A stretch of DNA of 40,875 bases from Desulfobacteraceae bacterium (GTDB lineage Bacteria; Desulfobacterota; Desulfobacteria; Desulfobacterales; ETH-SRB1). A program made the translations under genes and the position numbers. A model generated the notes under the pieces. It was not told the origin of the DNA. It searched no databases and saw only the letters and a list, made by a program, of their open reading frames with translations. This document shows, piece by piece, positions 33,781 through 40,875 of this stretch; positions within the stretch are counted from its first letter, which is position 1; every line of letters begins with the position of its first letter. The stretch spans positions 1 to 40,875 of the forward strand of contig JAUVHU010000013.1 of assembly GCA_030593145.1 (NCBI GenBank). Direction: 5' to 3'.

Positions 33781-36700
33781 GACAACCCCCTTTTTTGATT
33801 GTTGATTGTTTTTACCCATACCCTCAAGAGTTCACTTGCCCCCCATGCCTGCGCGTCACATCCACGCTGGGTGTGCGGAAAATCCCCATCCAGGATTTCC
33901 GGCACATGACCTGCGCATCCAAGGTCAATAAGCCTGGCGCCGCTTCCAAGCCATGCCATAGCAGTATCCCTGCCCTGATCGCCGTATGCTTTTACCCACG
34001 CTTCGCAAAATGCGGGGAAAAACCATGTCCATGCAGTGCCGTTATGGTATGCGGGCTTCCGTTTTGCATCCTCATCACCGGTATATTCTCCATGGTATGG
34101 ATTATACGGATCGTTGATTACATCCCCATTATAAACTATTTCAAGAGGATAGTGTACAGGACGGTCTGCCAGGCTCCGAATAGCGCCGGGAATCAGAAGT
34201 TCTTCACATGCCGCCACAATTTTGCGGATAACTGTTTTGTCTGTTACAGCCCCCAGCGTTACCGCCAAAAGCTGGTTTGGCCGCAACGCATCGTCGCGGT
34301 CTGCCTGTCTGGCCGGTTTTTTGGAACAGGCGTGAAGACAATCCGACAGATATCCCTCATCTTCCATCCAGTATAATTCATAAATCGACGAACGAACCTG
34401 TAAGGCAAGTTTCTCCCATTCACCCTCTTTGCCTTTATTATCAACACGTGCCAAAAAGGAAAGGGCAAAAAACCAGAGCGCCTGGATTTCAATCGGATAT
34501 CCCTCCCGTGGAGTGCCTGCCGGATGGTTGGTATCCATCCATGTAAAATGAGCTGGGCTGAAAATAAGGCCCGATTCCCGATCCATCCTGATGCCGTTGA
34601 AAGTGCCGGCGATCATAGAGCGACCAATGGAAAGAAGTATCTCGCGAATTGTCCGGTCGTTGCACCGCACGTCAAGAAAGGCCTCACTTTTTTCAGCCTT
34701 TATAAGATCGGAACAAGTCACAAAATACCAGAGAGATGCGTCGGACGTGTCCCTGTTTTCAGCGCTTTCACCCCTGATCATGTTTGGAAGGGTACCTCCT
34801 TCCTCAAACCGTCCGAACTGATGCAAAATGTCCCTGACATCTCCGGTATTGCCTGCCGCGATCAAACCACGTGCAAAAATAAGGGCATCCCGCCCCCAAT
34901 CCAGAAACCAGGGATATCCGGCAATCACGGTTTTAAAGTTTCCCCGCTTCACCACATAATGTTCCAGAGCTTTTTTCAGCGCTTCATTTAACTTCCATGA
35001 ATCACCGTCATCAATCAGACATTCGGGCAAACATTCAGGCAGACATTCAGAATTATTGCTTGTTGCTTTTATGGGTGATCTCTTCTCTTTTTGAGATTCC
35101 ACAATACCGGCATAAAGCTCCGCGGTCTGACCGCCTTTTAGAAAAGCTGTAAAATAACCAGGGCTGAACAGATCCGAATCAGGATCGATTCCACGCTCAG
35201 CATCCTCAGAACGATGCACCATATAATGCCATTCAGGCTCACTGACAAAGCTGCCTCTGGAAATCTCAATATTGAGCAAATGCCCTGTTGCAGGGGAAAA
35301 AGTAAACCCTACGGGATGTATTGTAACAGCCTTAGGCCAGAGAAGTTCCGGCCCCTGATATGCTTTTGTGCTTTCATGAAAGTTGCGGTCTTCTATATCA
35401 GGCCGAAGTATAAGCTTTATTCGCTGATCGTCGGCCAGCTTCCCTTTCTTACCTTCAGCCAAATGCCGGGAAAATAGTATTTTTACGGCATTTTTCCCAG
35501 GAATCATCTCAATTCTTACAGCAAGCAAAACATGTTCACCCTGGCCTGTTGGAATAAAGTATCTCCATACCCCCCTGGAATTATAATCAAAGCAAAATGA
35601 ATCAATGCAATCGATTGAGATTTCCTGGGAATAATCTTGAAACACCACCCATGCCCTGCACCGGGTAAACATAATCCTCCTGTCTTCCGGAAATTCAGGA
35701 TTCAAGTTTGCTGCAAGAAGGGCATCATACCGGCTGCCTAAATTTCCCCAGGAAACATTGGCGCGAAGCATGCCTCCACTGCCGTTAGTACCTAACAAAA
35801 AAAAGGGCCTGCAAAGCAATTCAGACCTTTGATAACACTTTTTGATCATGACATCTTCAGGCCTGCACAGAAAAAGAATTGGCGCCTCAATATGTTCGCA
35901 TTTGCCGGGTGTATAAACAGACATCTTCAAAATAGCAGGGCGAGGGGATTTTGAAGGAGGCAAAGGAGATAAAAGGGCAAAAAAAGACCCGTCAGAACAT
36001 TGAAGGCTTTTTTCATGTAACATGGTACGATCTTTATCCACAATCTCTGCGCAAAATGGAGCGCTGGAACGTACCATCAAAAAATGATCCGGAGGCACCA
36101 TTACTTCCCGCCTTGAATCACAGGGCCACTGCCAGGTTATAACCCGCGTCTCCTTGCTCAGACAATTAACACTGCGGCAGTATTCAACAGGATTATCCGC
36201 TAAGTATTGCGCTGCATAATCGGGGTCAAAGTCTTTCAGAGCGCTGACTTCCTGTGAGTCTATTTCATTATAAAAACAAAACACGTCAAGAGCTTTGGCG
36301 CGAAGCCGCTGCTTTACTATCCGTTCCGGAACAATAAAGTCCGGAAAAGCCGCATCCTGCAAAAGATCAATATCGTTTTTATTGTCAGTCAGGCAGAGAA
36401 CCTGGCCGGGATCAAGAAGATATGTGTGCCGCCCTCCTGACCCGGTAACAGTAATCTCCTTTTCTGTAAGAAGATCAATATAAACCAAACCTGTCATGCC
36501 GGCCTGCCGAGACTCCCATACAGCTATGGTCTTGTTTTTATCATCAAGGTTTGCAACTATTATAAGCTTCCTGCCGGAAGGGATATGTCGCCGCAGCAAA
36601 GCAATCTGATTTCCCCCGCCCTGATGTATAAATCTTAAATCTGTCATATCATGAAAAACAGGATGGGCTTTAAGCAATCTGTTTAGACGGCGTATATGCT

Positions 36701-38135
36701 GAACCTGGTTAATATCAGCGCCCCAGTTAAGGGAAACAGCATTATGAACATCGATTTTTTCCGTTGCAAACCATTCCACACCATTGGCAAAACCAAATGC
36801 CCCGTTATGAGAGCAAAGAGCGCACAGGGCTGTGCGCATCATGGCATATGTTTTTGAGCATTCAGCCAGGCGGTTGTTGTCATGAGTTTCAGCAAAATGA
36901 ACCATGATTCCATCGCGTTGAGATGTCTCAATAGTCCCCGGAAGATACGCTTCGATCTGATCGCGGTCATAATTTTGAAACAGCTCCGAGTATGCCTGGT
37001 TGAAATTTGCCTTGCTTAATATGTCGCGAGTAACAGAAATCTTTCCGCCAAGTCCCTCGAGAATGAAAAGTGTGTCAGGATACTGATCCCTGACCTTTGC
37101 AACAATATATTTCCATGCCTTAACAGGAATCATGTAGCCTGCATCGCATCGAAAACCGTCCACTCCCCGTCTGCACCATAAAAGAAATACTTCCGCCATG
37201 TATTTCCACAAATCCTTGCGGGTATAATCCAGCCTTGTCAGGTCTTCCCATATTGTGCCCCATGCTCCAGGAGCTTCAATGCGTCCTTCTTTATCCCTGA
37301 CAAGCCACTCAGGGTGTGTTTCATGGAGATAGGCAGCCCAGCCTGTATGGTTGATGGCAATGTCTATAACAATTTTTCCGTAGCGTTCATGGATTGCGTC
37401 AACAAGTTCGACAAACTGCTCCATTGGAGTAGCGAACTGATCGAATTCAGCAAGGGCCGGATCAACGGAAGTAAAATTCAGCGCTGCATAGGGGCTGCCA
37501 AACCGTCCCATGCGTGCATAGATAACCGGTGCAGGATGGATAGGAAGAAGCTGGATAATCCGGCAGCCGAGTTCGCCAATAATGAAATCAAGCTCCTTTA
37601 TTAGATCACGAAATGTTCCGGAAGGAGGGATCACAGCATAACCGGACCTGTCGAACGATTTGATACAGGTTTCTTCTGTTGGATCAAGAATTTTGCCGGA
37701 TATCCTGTTTGGCCCGAATTGCCGCACAAAAGCATTGTATATGATGTTTGCGCAACATGTATCTGATGGCTCAACATTAATAACAGCATTGGGTCCATCC
37801 GGCCATATGGGATCAGACTCACCTTTGCCTAAAAACAGACACTTTGCCATAAAATGACCGACTTCGCAAAGAGGAAGAATAACCCGAAAATTTTGATCAT
37901 CAACCCGGGTCATGGGAATGTCAAACCAGTCACGTCCAAGAGGAGATTCATCATAATGAACTTCCCTGATTTTTTCCCTGCGCGAAATTCCGGCATGTCC
38001 TATGTTTGTGCGAAGCCAGGCACATCCCTTTACTTTGCAAGACAGTGAAAGGGTAAATGTAATGGTATCGCCCCGGAATAAAAGGAGGTGGGTCCCCGGA
38101 GCTGGAGACTGTGTAACTAAAACTGAATTATTCAT
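33777..38135 (-). CDS. Bifunctional glycogen debranching enzyme (GH13 transferase plus GH133 amylo-1,6-glucosidase)
   Basis: 1452 residues. An N-terminal beta domain (1-150) precedes a GH13 barrel (about 160-600) with nucleophile Asp331 in DGFRCDAGYMIP, acid/base Glu360 in ILEGLGG and Asp419 in AETHDNNR, so all three catalytic residues are present. A long middle region (about 620-1040) of beta character follows. It ends in a linker with three ECLP units made by 12-base repeats (35016-35052). The C-terminal GDE_C (GH133) domain (about 1050-1450) has GYPWFLDWGRDALIFARG near Asp1083, HNGTAWTWFF and GCDAQAWGASE. Both activities in one chain recall eukaryotic debranching enzyme, although the GH13 active site is of bacterial style. 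The ribosome site before the ATG is poor. The 46-aa gene upstream overlaps it, suggesting coupled translation. Confidence 0.93.
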   Translation of the reverse strand: MNNSVLVTQSPAPGTHLLLFRGDTITFTLSLSCKVKGCAWLRTNIGHAGISRREKIREVHYDESPLGRDWFDIPMTRVDDQNFRVILPLCEVGHFMAKCLFLGKGESDPIWPDGPNAVINVEPSDTCCANIIYNAFVRQFGPNRISGKILDPTEETCIKSFDRSGYAVIPPSGTFRDLIKELDFIIGELGCRIIQLLPIHPAPVIYARMGRFGSPYAALNFTSVDPALAEFDQFATPMEQFVELVDAIHERYGKIVIDIAINHTGWAAYLHETHPEWLVRDKEGRIEAPGAWGTIWEDLTRLDYTRKDLWKYMAEVFLLWCRRGVDGFRCDAGYMIPVKAWKYIVAKVRDQYPDTLFILEGLGGKISVTRDILSKANFNQAYSELFQNYDRDQIEAYLPGTIETSQRDGIMVHFAETHDNNRLAECSKTYAMMRTALCALCSHNGAFGFANGVEWFATEKIDVHNAVSLNWGADINQVQHIRRLNRLLKAHPVFHDMTDLRFIHQGGGNQIALLRRHIPSGRKLIIVANLDDKNKTIAVWESRQAGMTGLVYIDLLTEKEITVTGSGGRHTYLLDPGQVLCLTDNKNDIDLLQDAAFPDFIVPERIVKQRLRAKALDVFCFYNEIDSQEVSALKDFDPDYAAQYLADNPVEYCRSVNCLSKETRVITWQWPCDSRREVMVPPDHFLMVRSSAPFCAEIVDKDRTMLHEKSLQCSDGSFFALLSPLPPSKSPRPAILKMSVYTPGKCEHIEAPILFLCRPEDVMIKKCYQRSELLCRPFFLLGTNGSGGMLRANVSWGNLGSRYDALLAANLNPEFPEDRRIMFTRCRAWVVFQDYSQEISIDCIDSFCFDYNSRGVWRYFIPTGQGEHVLLAVRIEMIPGKNAVKILFSRHLAEGKKGKLADDQRIKLILRPDIEDRNFHESTKAYQGPELLWPKAVTIHPVGFTFSPATGHLLNIEISRGSFVSEPEWHYMVHRSEDAERGIDPDSDLFSPGYFTAFLKGGQTAELYAGIVESQKEKRSPIKATSNNSECLPECLPECLIDDGDSWKLNEALKKALEHYVVKRGNFKTVIAGYPWFLDWGRDALIFARGLIAAGNTGDVRDILHQFGRFEEGGTLPNMIRGESAENRDTSDASLWYFVTCSDLIKAEKSEAFLDVRCNDRTIREILLSIGRSMIAGTFNGIRMDRESGLIFSPAHFTWMDTNHPAGTPREGYPIEIQALWFFALSFLARVDNKGKEGEWEKLALQVRSSIYELYWMEDEGYLSDCLHACSKKPARQADRDDALRPNQLLAVTLGAVTDKTVIRKIVAACEELLIPGAIRSLADRPVHYPLEIVYNGDVINDPYNPYHGEYTGDEDAKRKPAYHNGTAWTWFFPAFCEAWVKAYGDQGRDTAMAWLGSGARLIDLGCAGHVPEILDGDFPHTQRGCDAQAWGASELLRVWVKTINNQKRGLS

Positions 38136-38268
38136 GGGAACTTGATCTTGGCCTCTGTCTTTTCAGGACGCTTTTTACATCCTCGGTGGATTCCGCCTTG
38201 GCGATCATCTGTCTAAAGTTTGGAAGGGTTTTATGCTCGTGCCTGGTAAAGGAAAGTTGTTTTATCAT
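38128..38268 (-). CDS. Small protein, 46 aa, translationally coupled to debranching enzyme
   Basis: A 46-residue reading frame beginning MIKQLSFTRHEHKTLPNFRQ and continuing MIAKAESTEDVKSVLKRQR. Its ATG overlaps the stop of the 60-aa gene as ATGA (38265-38268), with GGGAGAG four bases upstream. Its own end overlaps the start of the debranching enzyme gene by eight bases (38128-38135). This double coupling argues that it is a real gene. It is basic and mostly helical, with no membrane segment. I recognise no family. A role in glycogen metabolism is suggested only by position. Confidence 0.65.
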   Translation of the reverse strand: MIKQLSFTRHEHKTLPNFRQMIAKAESTEDVKSVLKRQRPRSSSHE

Positions 38269-38447
38269 GAGGCTCTCCCTTTCTTTTGTTTATGCGCAGT
38301 TGCAAACCCTAAAACCGTCGAAGCATCTTTAAAGCTTTTAGTTTTCACCGGCAGCATCTGTATCTCACACTCTGGAAACAGCCACATTATATAATATAAC
38401 ATATTATCAGCTTCAGGGCAATCTGTTTTGATCACTATTTTCTTCAT
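38265..38447 (-). CDS. Small protein, 60 aa, first gene of the glycogen cluster
   Basis: 60 residues beginning MKKIVIKTDCPEADNMLYYI and continuing with MWLFPECEIQMLPVK, then a basic tail (HKQKKGRAS). The ATG at 38447 is chosen for its GAGGGGG ribosome site; a longer reading to 38615 has no such support. A predicted strand-helix-strand pattern (IVIKTD, a helix, CEIQMLPV) suggests a compact soluble fold. Two cysteines are present (positions 10 and 27). The stop overlaps the next small gene. The function is unknown. Its promoter would lie in 38448-38670, which otherwise holds only a hairpin. Confidence 0.7.
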   Translation of the reverse strand: MKKIVIKTDCPEADNMLYYIMWLFPECEIQMLPVKTKSFKDASTVLGFATAHKQKKGRAS

Positions 38448-38520
38448 CTTAAACCCCCTCTGTAAAAGTTCAGCCATTAAGTCACAAAGGCACAAAAGAA
38501 AAATATGATTGATAAATTGA

Positions 38521-38549
38521 GCAGGTGTGATCCCAGAGAGTACACCTGC
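38521..38549. repeat. Perfect 8-bp stem hairpin
   Basis: GCAGGTGT (38521-38528) pairs with ACACCTGC (38542-38549) around 13 bases. It lies upstream of the glycogen cluster, in the divergent gap before the broken four-helix-bundle gene, and could be a regulator site or hairpin. The nearby CACAAAGGCACAAAAG word resembles the one at 33401. Confidence 0.45.
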
Positions 38550-38652
38550 CTCGACGGGCGCGAGCACGGCGGGAGGGGTCAAGGATTCAATGGTTCGAGT
38601 GGCACGAAGTAACACGTAGTGAAGCCAAAGCGCTAAGCCTCAGCACTCAACG

Positions 38653-38913
38653 CTAAAGAATTACAAAGAGTTGAAAGTCTGGCAAAAGTCATACAAACTC
38701 TGTTTAGAAATATATAGAATAACAGCAAGATTCCCAAAGGAAGAAAGATACGGTCTAACTTCACAGATAAGAAGATCTGTTGTGTCTATTCCTTCGAATA
38801 TAGCGGAAGGATATGGAAGAAAGACAACCAGGGATTACATCAGGATGCTTTACATGTCTTATGGTTCTGTAAAAAACAGCTCGTTGCTCGTTCTCTTACC
38901 ATCATTCCCATAG
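38653..38913 (+). pseudogene. Broken four-helix-bundle protein gene (S23/IVP family)
   Basis: The frame reads LKNYKELKVWQKSYKL, then YRITARFPKEERYGLTSQIR, RSVVSIPSNIAEGYGRK and YIRMLYMSYGSV. This is the S23-type four-helix-bundle family found as 23S rRNA intervening-sequence ORFs and as stand-alone genes. The expected start codon before KNYKEL is CTA, so only a TTG at 38671 could start it, and no ribosome site is seen. After GSV the similarity stops and the frame ends within 14 residues, at about 80 residues against a usual 115-125. The last helix is lost where the next gene's 3' end begins (38902). It looks like a decayed relic. Confidence 0.75.
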
Positions 38914-40017
38914 TAGTGTGAAATGAACCGCCACACCGCTCTCCTCTCCTGGCAGAGGAGACTCAACCCAGATTCTTCCCCCATGTAATTCTATGACCAG
39001 TTTACAAAAGGCGAGACCAAGGCCTTTGCCTCTTTTTCTCGCCTCTCCGTTTGGAATCTGTTTAAATCTTTCAAAGATTGATTCATGGTATTTTTCCGGG
39101 ATAGGGCTGCACTGGTTGGAAATAGTTACTTCCACACATTGAAGGGAGTCTCCGGGTCCTTCTTTTCTCTTTCTTGCCGCAATACCTATTTCAGTGTCGG
39201 GCCAGGAAAATTCAATGGCATTGCCTATAAGATTTACCAGTACCCGCAGGAGTGAACCGCTATCTCCGCAGACCTTAAGAGGATCGGGTTTTTGCAGATC
39301 AAATCTTAGATTCTTTGATTCCATCTCCGTTTCAAATAGCGCTAAAGCATTCTTTATTAGATCAATAATATTCATAAGAGTAAAATCCACGTTAGTCACG
39401 ATTGATTTAAAGCATGTTATGTCCTGGGCCTTTTTAAGCATTTCATTCGTATTCATAACGGCAGATAAGGCTTTCCCCACATAGTTCTTGGCGCTTGCAG
39501 ACTTATCTAATCTCATTATAGCTAGTTCGAGATTGCCTGAAATGATCGTATTCAAATTGGCTAAATCGTGGAAGGCCATACTCGCAAAGTCTTTATTGAG
39601 AGCCAATTTCTGTCCGGCATTGTCAAAAGCTTTTTTTGTCTTGAGGAATGTCTTTACGTAGGCCCGGATTAAACCCTCATTAAAAGGTTTGACTAAAAAT
39701 CCTGCCCCCCCGAACTCAATCCCCCTTTTTTGAGAATCAGTATCCGAAAGAGCGCTGATAAACAGAACAGGAATATCCTCGGTATCTTTATCATTCTTCA
39801 AGATATTACAAACCTCAAATCCTGAAATCCCCGGCATCATGATATCGAGAATAACCATCTCCGGCTTGATATCTTTGACCAATTTCAACGCTTTTTCGCT
39901 GTTAGCAACGTAATGTATCTGATAATTATCGGGCTGGAGATACCCTTCTAAAATCATACCGGAAACCGGATCGTCGTCCACGATTAAAATTTTAGGCTGA
40001 TTATCCGTATTAACCAT
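38902..40017 (-). CDS. Receiver-histidine kinase hybrid, cytoplasmic
   Basis: 371 residues from the ATG at 40017, which has GAGGGAG eight bases upstream; the GTG at 40047 lacks this. The N-terminal receiver has Asp14-Asp16, phosphoacceptor Asp58 in VILDIMMPG and Lys in LVKPF. The kinase follows, with an atypical H-box centred on His150 (MAFHDLANLNTIISGNLELA), then an HATPase domain with NLIGNAIEFS, FERFKQIPNG and GKGLGLAFCKLV. There is no membrane segment and no separate sensor domain. Receiver-first kinases usually receive phosphate from another kinase or signal to one. It lies 130 bases downstream of the MCP gene, so a chemosensory link is possible. Confidence 0.9.
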   Translation of the reverse strand: MVNTDNQPKILIVDDDPVSGMILEGYLQPDNYQIHYVANSEKALKLVKDIKPEMVILDIMMPGISGFEVCNILKNDKDTEDIPVLFISALSDTDSQKRGIEFGGAGFLVKPFNEGLIRAYVKTFLKTKKAFDNAGQKLALNKDFASMAFHDLANLNTIISGNLELAIMRLDKSASAKNYVGKALSAVMNTNEMLKKAQDITCFKSIVTNVDFTLMNIIDLIKNALALFETEMESKNLRFDLQKPDPLKVCGDSGSLLRVLVNLIGNAIEFSWPDTEIGIAARKRKEGPGDSLQCVEVTISNQCSPIPEKYHESIFERFKQIPNGEARKRGKGLGLAFCKLVIELHGGRIWVESPLPGEESGVAVHFTLLWE

Positions 40018-40098
40018 TGAGTTGGCTCCCTCTTTCCAATTCTTCACATGAAGAACTCATCCACCCTGCAGGAGATGGTTTGCCCCGCCTGAAACGAT

Positions 40099-40129
40099 TC
40101 GTAGGGGCGGTATAAAGCCGCCCCTACGA
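40099..40129. terminator. Perfect 12-bp GC-rich hairpin
   Basis: TCGTAGGGGCGG (40099-40110) pairs perfectly with CCGCCCCTACGA (40118-40129) around TATAAAG. It lies between the MCP stop and the next gene. It may act as a terminator, although no U-tract follows. It also resembles dispersed GTAGGGGCGG repeats seen in many bacterial genomes. Confidence 0.55.
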
Positions 40130-40148
40130 CCAATCAACAACCAGCCAA

Positions 40149-40875
40149 TCAGAAATCTTTAAAATCTTTATCATCTAAAGGTATTACCTGATCAGGGCTT
40201 ACTTCCGCACCCTCGCTGATCTCCGCTGGTTTTGTTTTGCGAACCACTATGGCTTTGGCCTTTTCCGCAAAAGCCGGAAGGGCTTTTATTGCTTCTATCT
40301 TATGATTTCCGCTTAATGTCTGCTGTGTACTTATACTGTCTTTACTGCTTCCATCTTTACTGCTTCCACCAACCAGGGCTGACAGTCCCTCTACAATCCC
40401 CATCATCTGCTCTGCCTGCGCGTTCAACTCTTCAGAAGCGGAGGCGGACTCTTCAGCATTTGCCGCGTTCTGCTGGACTACTTTGTCCATCTCGGCCACG
40501 GCGGTGTTTGTCTGCTCAATACCCTGGGCCTGTTCATTCGATGCCGCGGAGATCTCGGCAACCAGTTCTCCTACCTTGGAAGAGCTTTCAGCAACCTTGC
40601 TGAATGCATCATTGGTTCGCACTACCAGTTCGGATCCGCCTTTAATCTTTTTTACTGTTCCATCTATCAGCTCAGCCGTGTTTTTGGCTGCGTCGGCGGA
40701 ACGAAGCGCGAGATTTCTAACCTCTTCAGCCACTACTGCAAAACCTGCTCCTGCCTCACCTGCACGGGCTGCTTCCACAGCCGCGTTTAAGGCAAGCAGA
40801 TTGGTCTGAAAGGCTATTTCATCTATTGTCTTAATGACCTTCTGGGTTTCATCGCTTGCTTTTGAAATATCTTCC
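40149..40875 (-). CDS. Methyl-accepting chemotaxis protein, C-terminal part
   Basis: The 3' part of an MCP; the 5' part lies beyond the right edge. The signalling hairpin is clear: [38 protein letters not shown] and [13 protein letters not shown], followed by the descending helix with [15 protein letters not shown] and [20 protein letters not shown]. These are the CheA/CheW-binding tip and methylation helices. The C-terminus ends [10 protein letters not shown] with no NWETF-type pentapeptide. The sensor domain is outside the window, so the ligand cannot be guessed. Confidence 0.95.
   Translation of the reverse strand, partial: EDISKASDETQKVIKTIDEIAFQTNLLALNAAVEAARAGEAGAGFAVVAEEVRNLALRSADAAKNTAELIDGTVKKIKGGSELVVRTNDAFSKVAESSSKVGELVAEISAASNEQAQGIEQTNTAVAEMDKVVQQNAANAEESASASEELNAQAEQMMGIVEGLSALVGGSSKDGSSKDSISTQQTLSGNHKIEAIKALPAFAEKAKAIVVRKTKPAEISEGAEVSPDQVIPLDDKDFKDF

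Noticed and set aside
33781-33819. N-terminal extension of the CBM48 protein (MGKNNQQSKKGVV)
   Set aside because: It lies inside the debranching enzyme gene. The GGGGG ribosome site and ATGA overlap point to the start at 33780.
38448-38615. N-terminal extension of the 60-aa protein
   Set aside because: It has no ribosome site, and the extension runs through the GCAGGTGT hairpin. The start at 38447 has GAGGGGG.
40018-40047. GTG start for the receiver-kinase hybrid
   Set aside because: No ribosome site precedes it, whereas the ATG at 40017 has GAGGGAG at eight bases and begins right at the receiver.

Overview
The window looks like a chromosomal segment of a Gram-negative, moderately AT-rich deltaproteobacterium, most likely a sulfate reducer of the Desulfobacterales. 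This is inferred from the style of the ribosomal, RNA polymerase, two-component and MCP proteins, the TauE/SafE-type exporter with its partner membrane protein, and the many dispersed intergenic palindromes. It is not a database identification. No tRNA, rRNA, CRISPR array, phage gene or intact insertion sequence was found.

Layout. (1) 1-5683, minus strand: an rpoC-rpsL-rpsG-tuf block. tuf is cut by the window edge, fusA is absent between rpsG and tuf, and rpoB is absent upstream of rpoC. RpoC carries an insertion of about 98 residues that reads as a parvulin-type prolyl isomerase domain. (2) 5883-13992, plus strand: a signalling and transport run with an orphan receiver, a UspA-like protein, an SLC13/TrkA_C permease, a cytidylate-kinase-like protein, a receiver, a histidine kinase and a sigma-54 activator. 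(3) 14240-19682, minus strand: histidine kinase and sigma-54 activator (overlapping), a single-CBS protein with a good sigma-54 promoter, then a TauE/SafE-type exporter and an overlapping small membrane protein. (4) 20094-25064, plus strand: a PEP-synthase-like phosphotransferase, a histidine kinase with an internal 84-bp tandem duplication, and a receiver. (5) 25069-26604, minus strand: two CBS-CBS-ACT paralogues. (6) 26957-38447, minus strand: a glycogen gene cluster. In transcription order it holds two unannotated small proteins (60 and 46 aa), a bifunctional GH13-GH133 debranching enzyme, a small CBM48 protein, alpha-glucan phosphorylase, glycogen synthase and a eukaryote-type branching enzyme. 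(7) 38653-40875: a broken four-helix-bundle (S23/IVP) gene, a receiver-histidine kinase protein and the 3' end of an MCP.

Non-coding structure. Two families of short elements with terminal inverted repeats are scattered between the genes of regions 2 to 5. Family A is about 142-155 bp with ends GAGACCTTTGAAAAA. Family B is about 81-167 bp with ends like ACCTAAATTGAGCGATTTTT. Both resemble MITEs. One family A copy lies exactly at the junction between rpoC and the signalling cluster. A third family of GAACATCGAAC-type palindromes lies in the glycogen region.

How the genes may work together. Regions 2 to 5 combine two anion-type transporters, two sigma-54 two-component systems, extra receivers and CBS/ACT ligand sensors. 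They look like a nutrient- or energy-responsive module, but the ligand is unknown. Region 6 covers glycogen chain elongation, branching, phosphorolysis and debranching. ADP-glucose synthesis (glgC) is not in the window.
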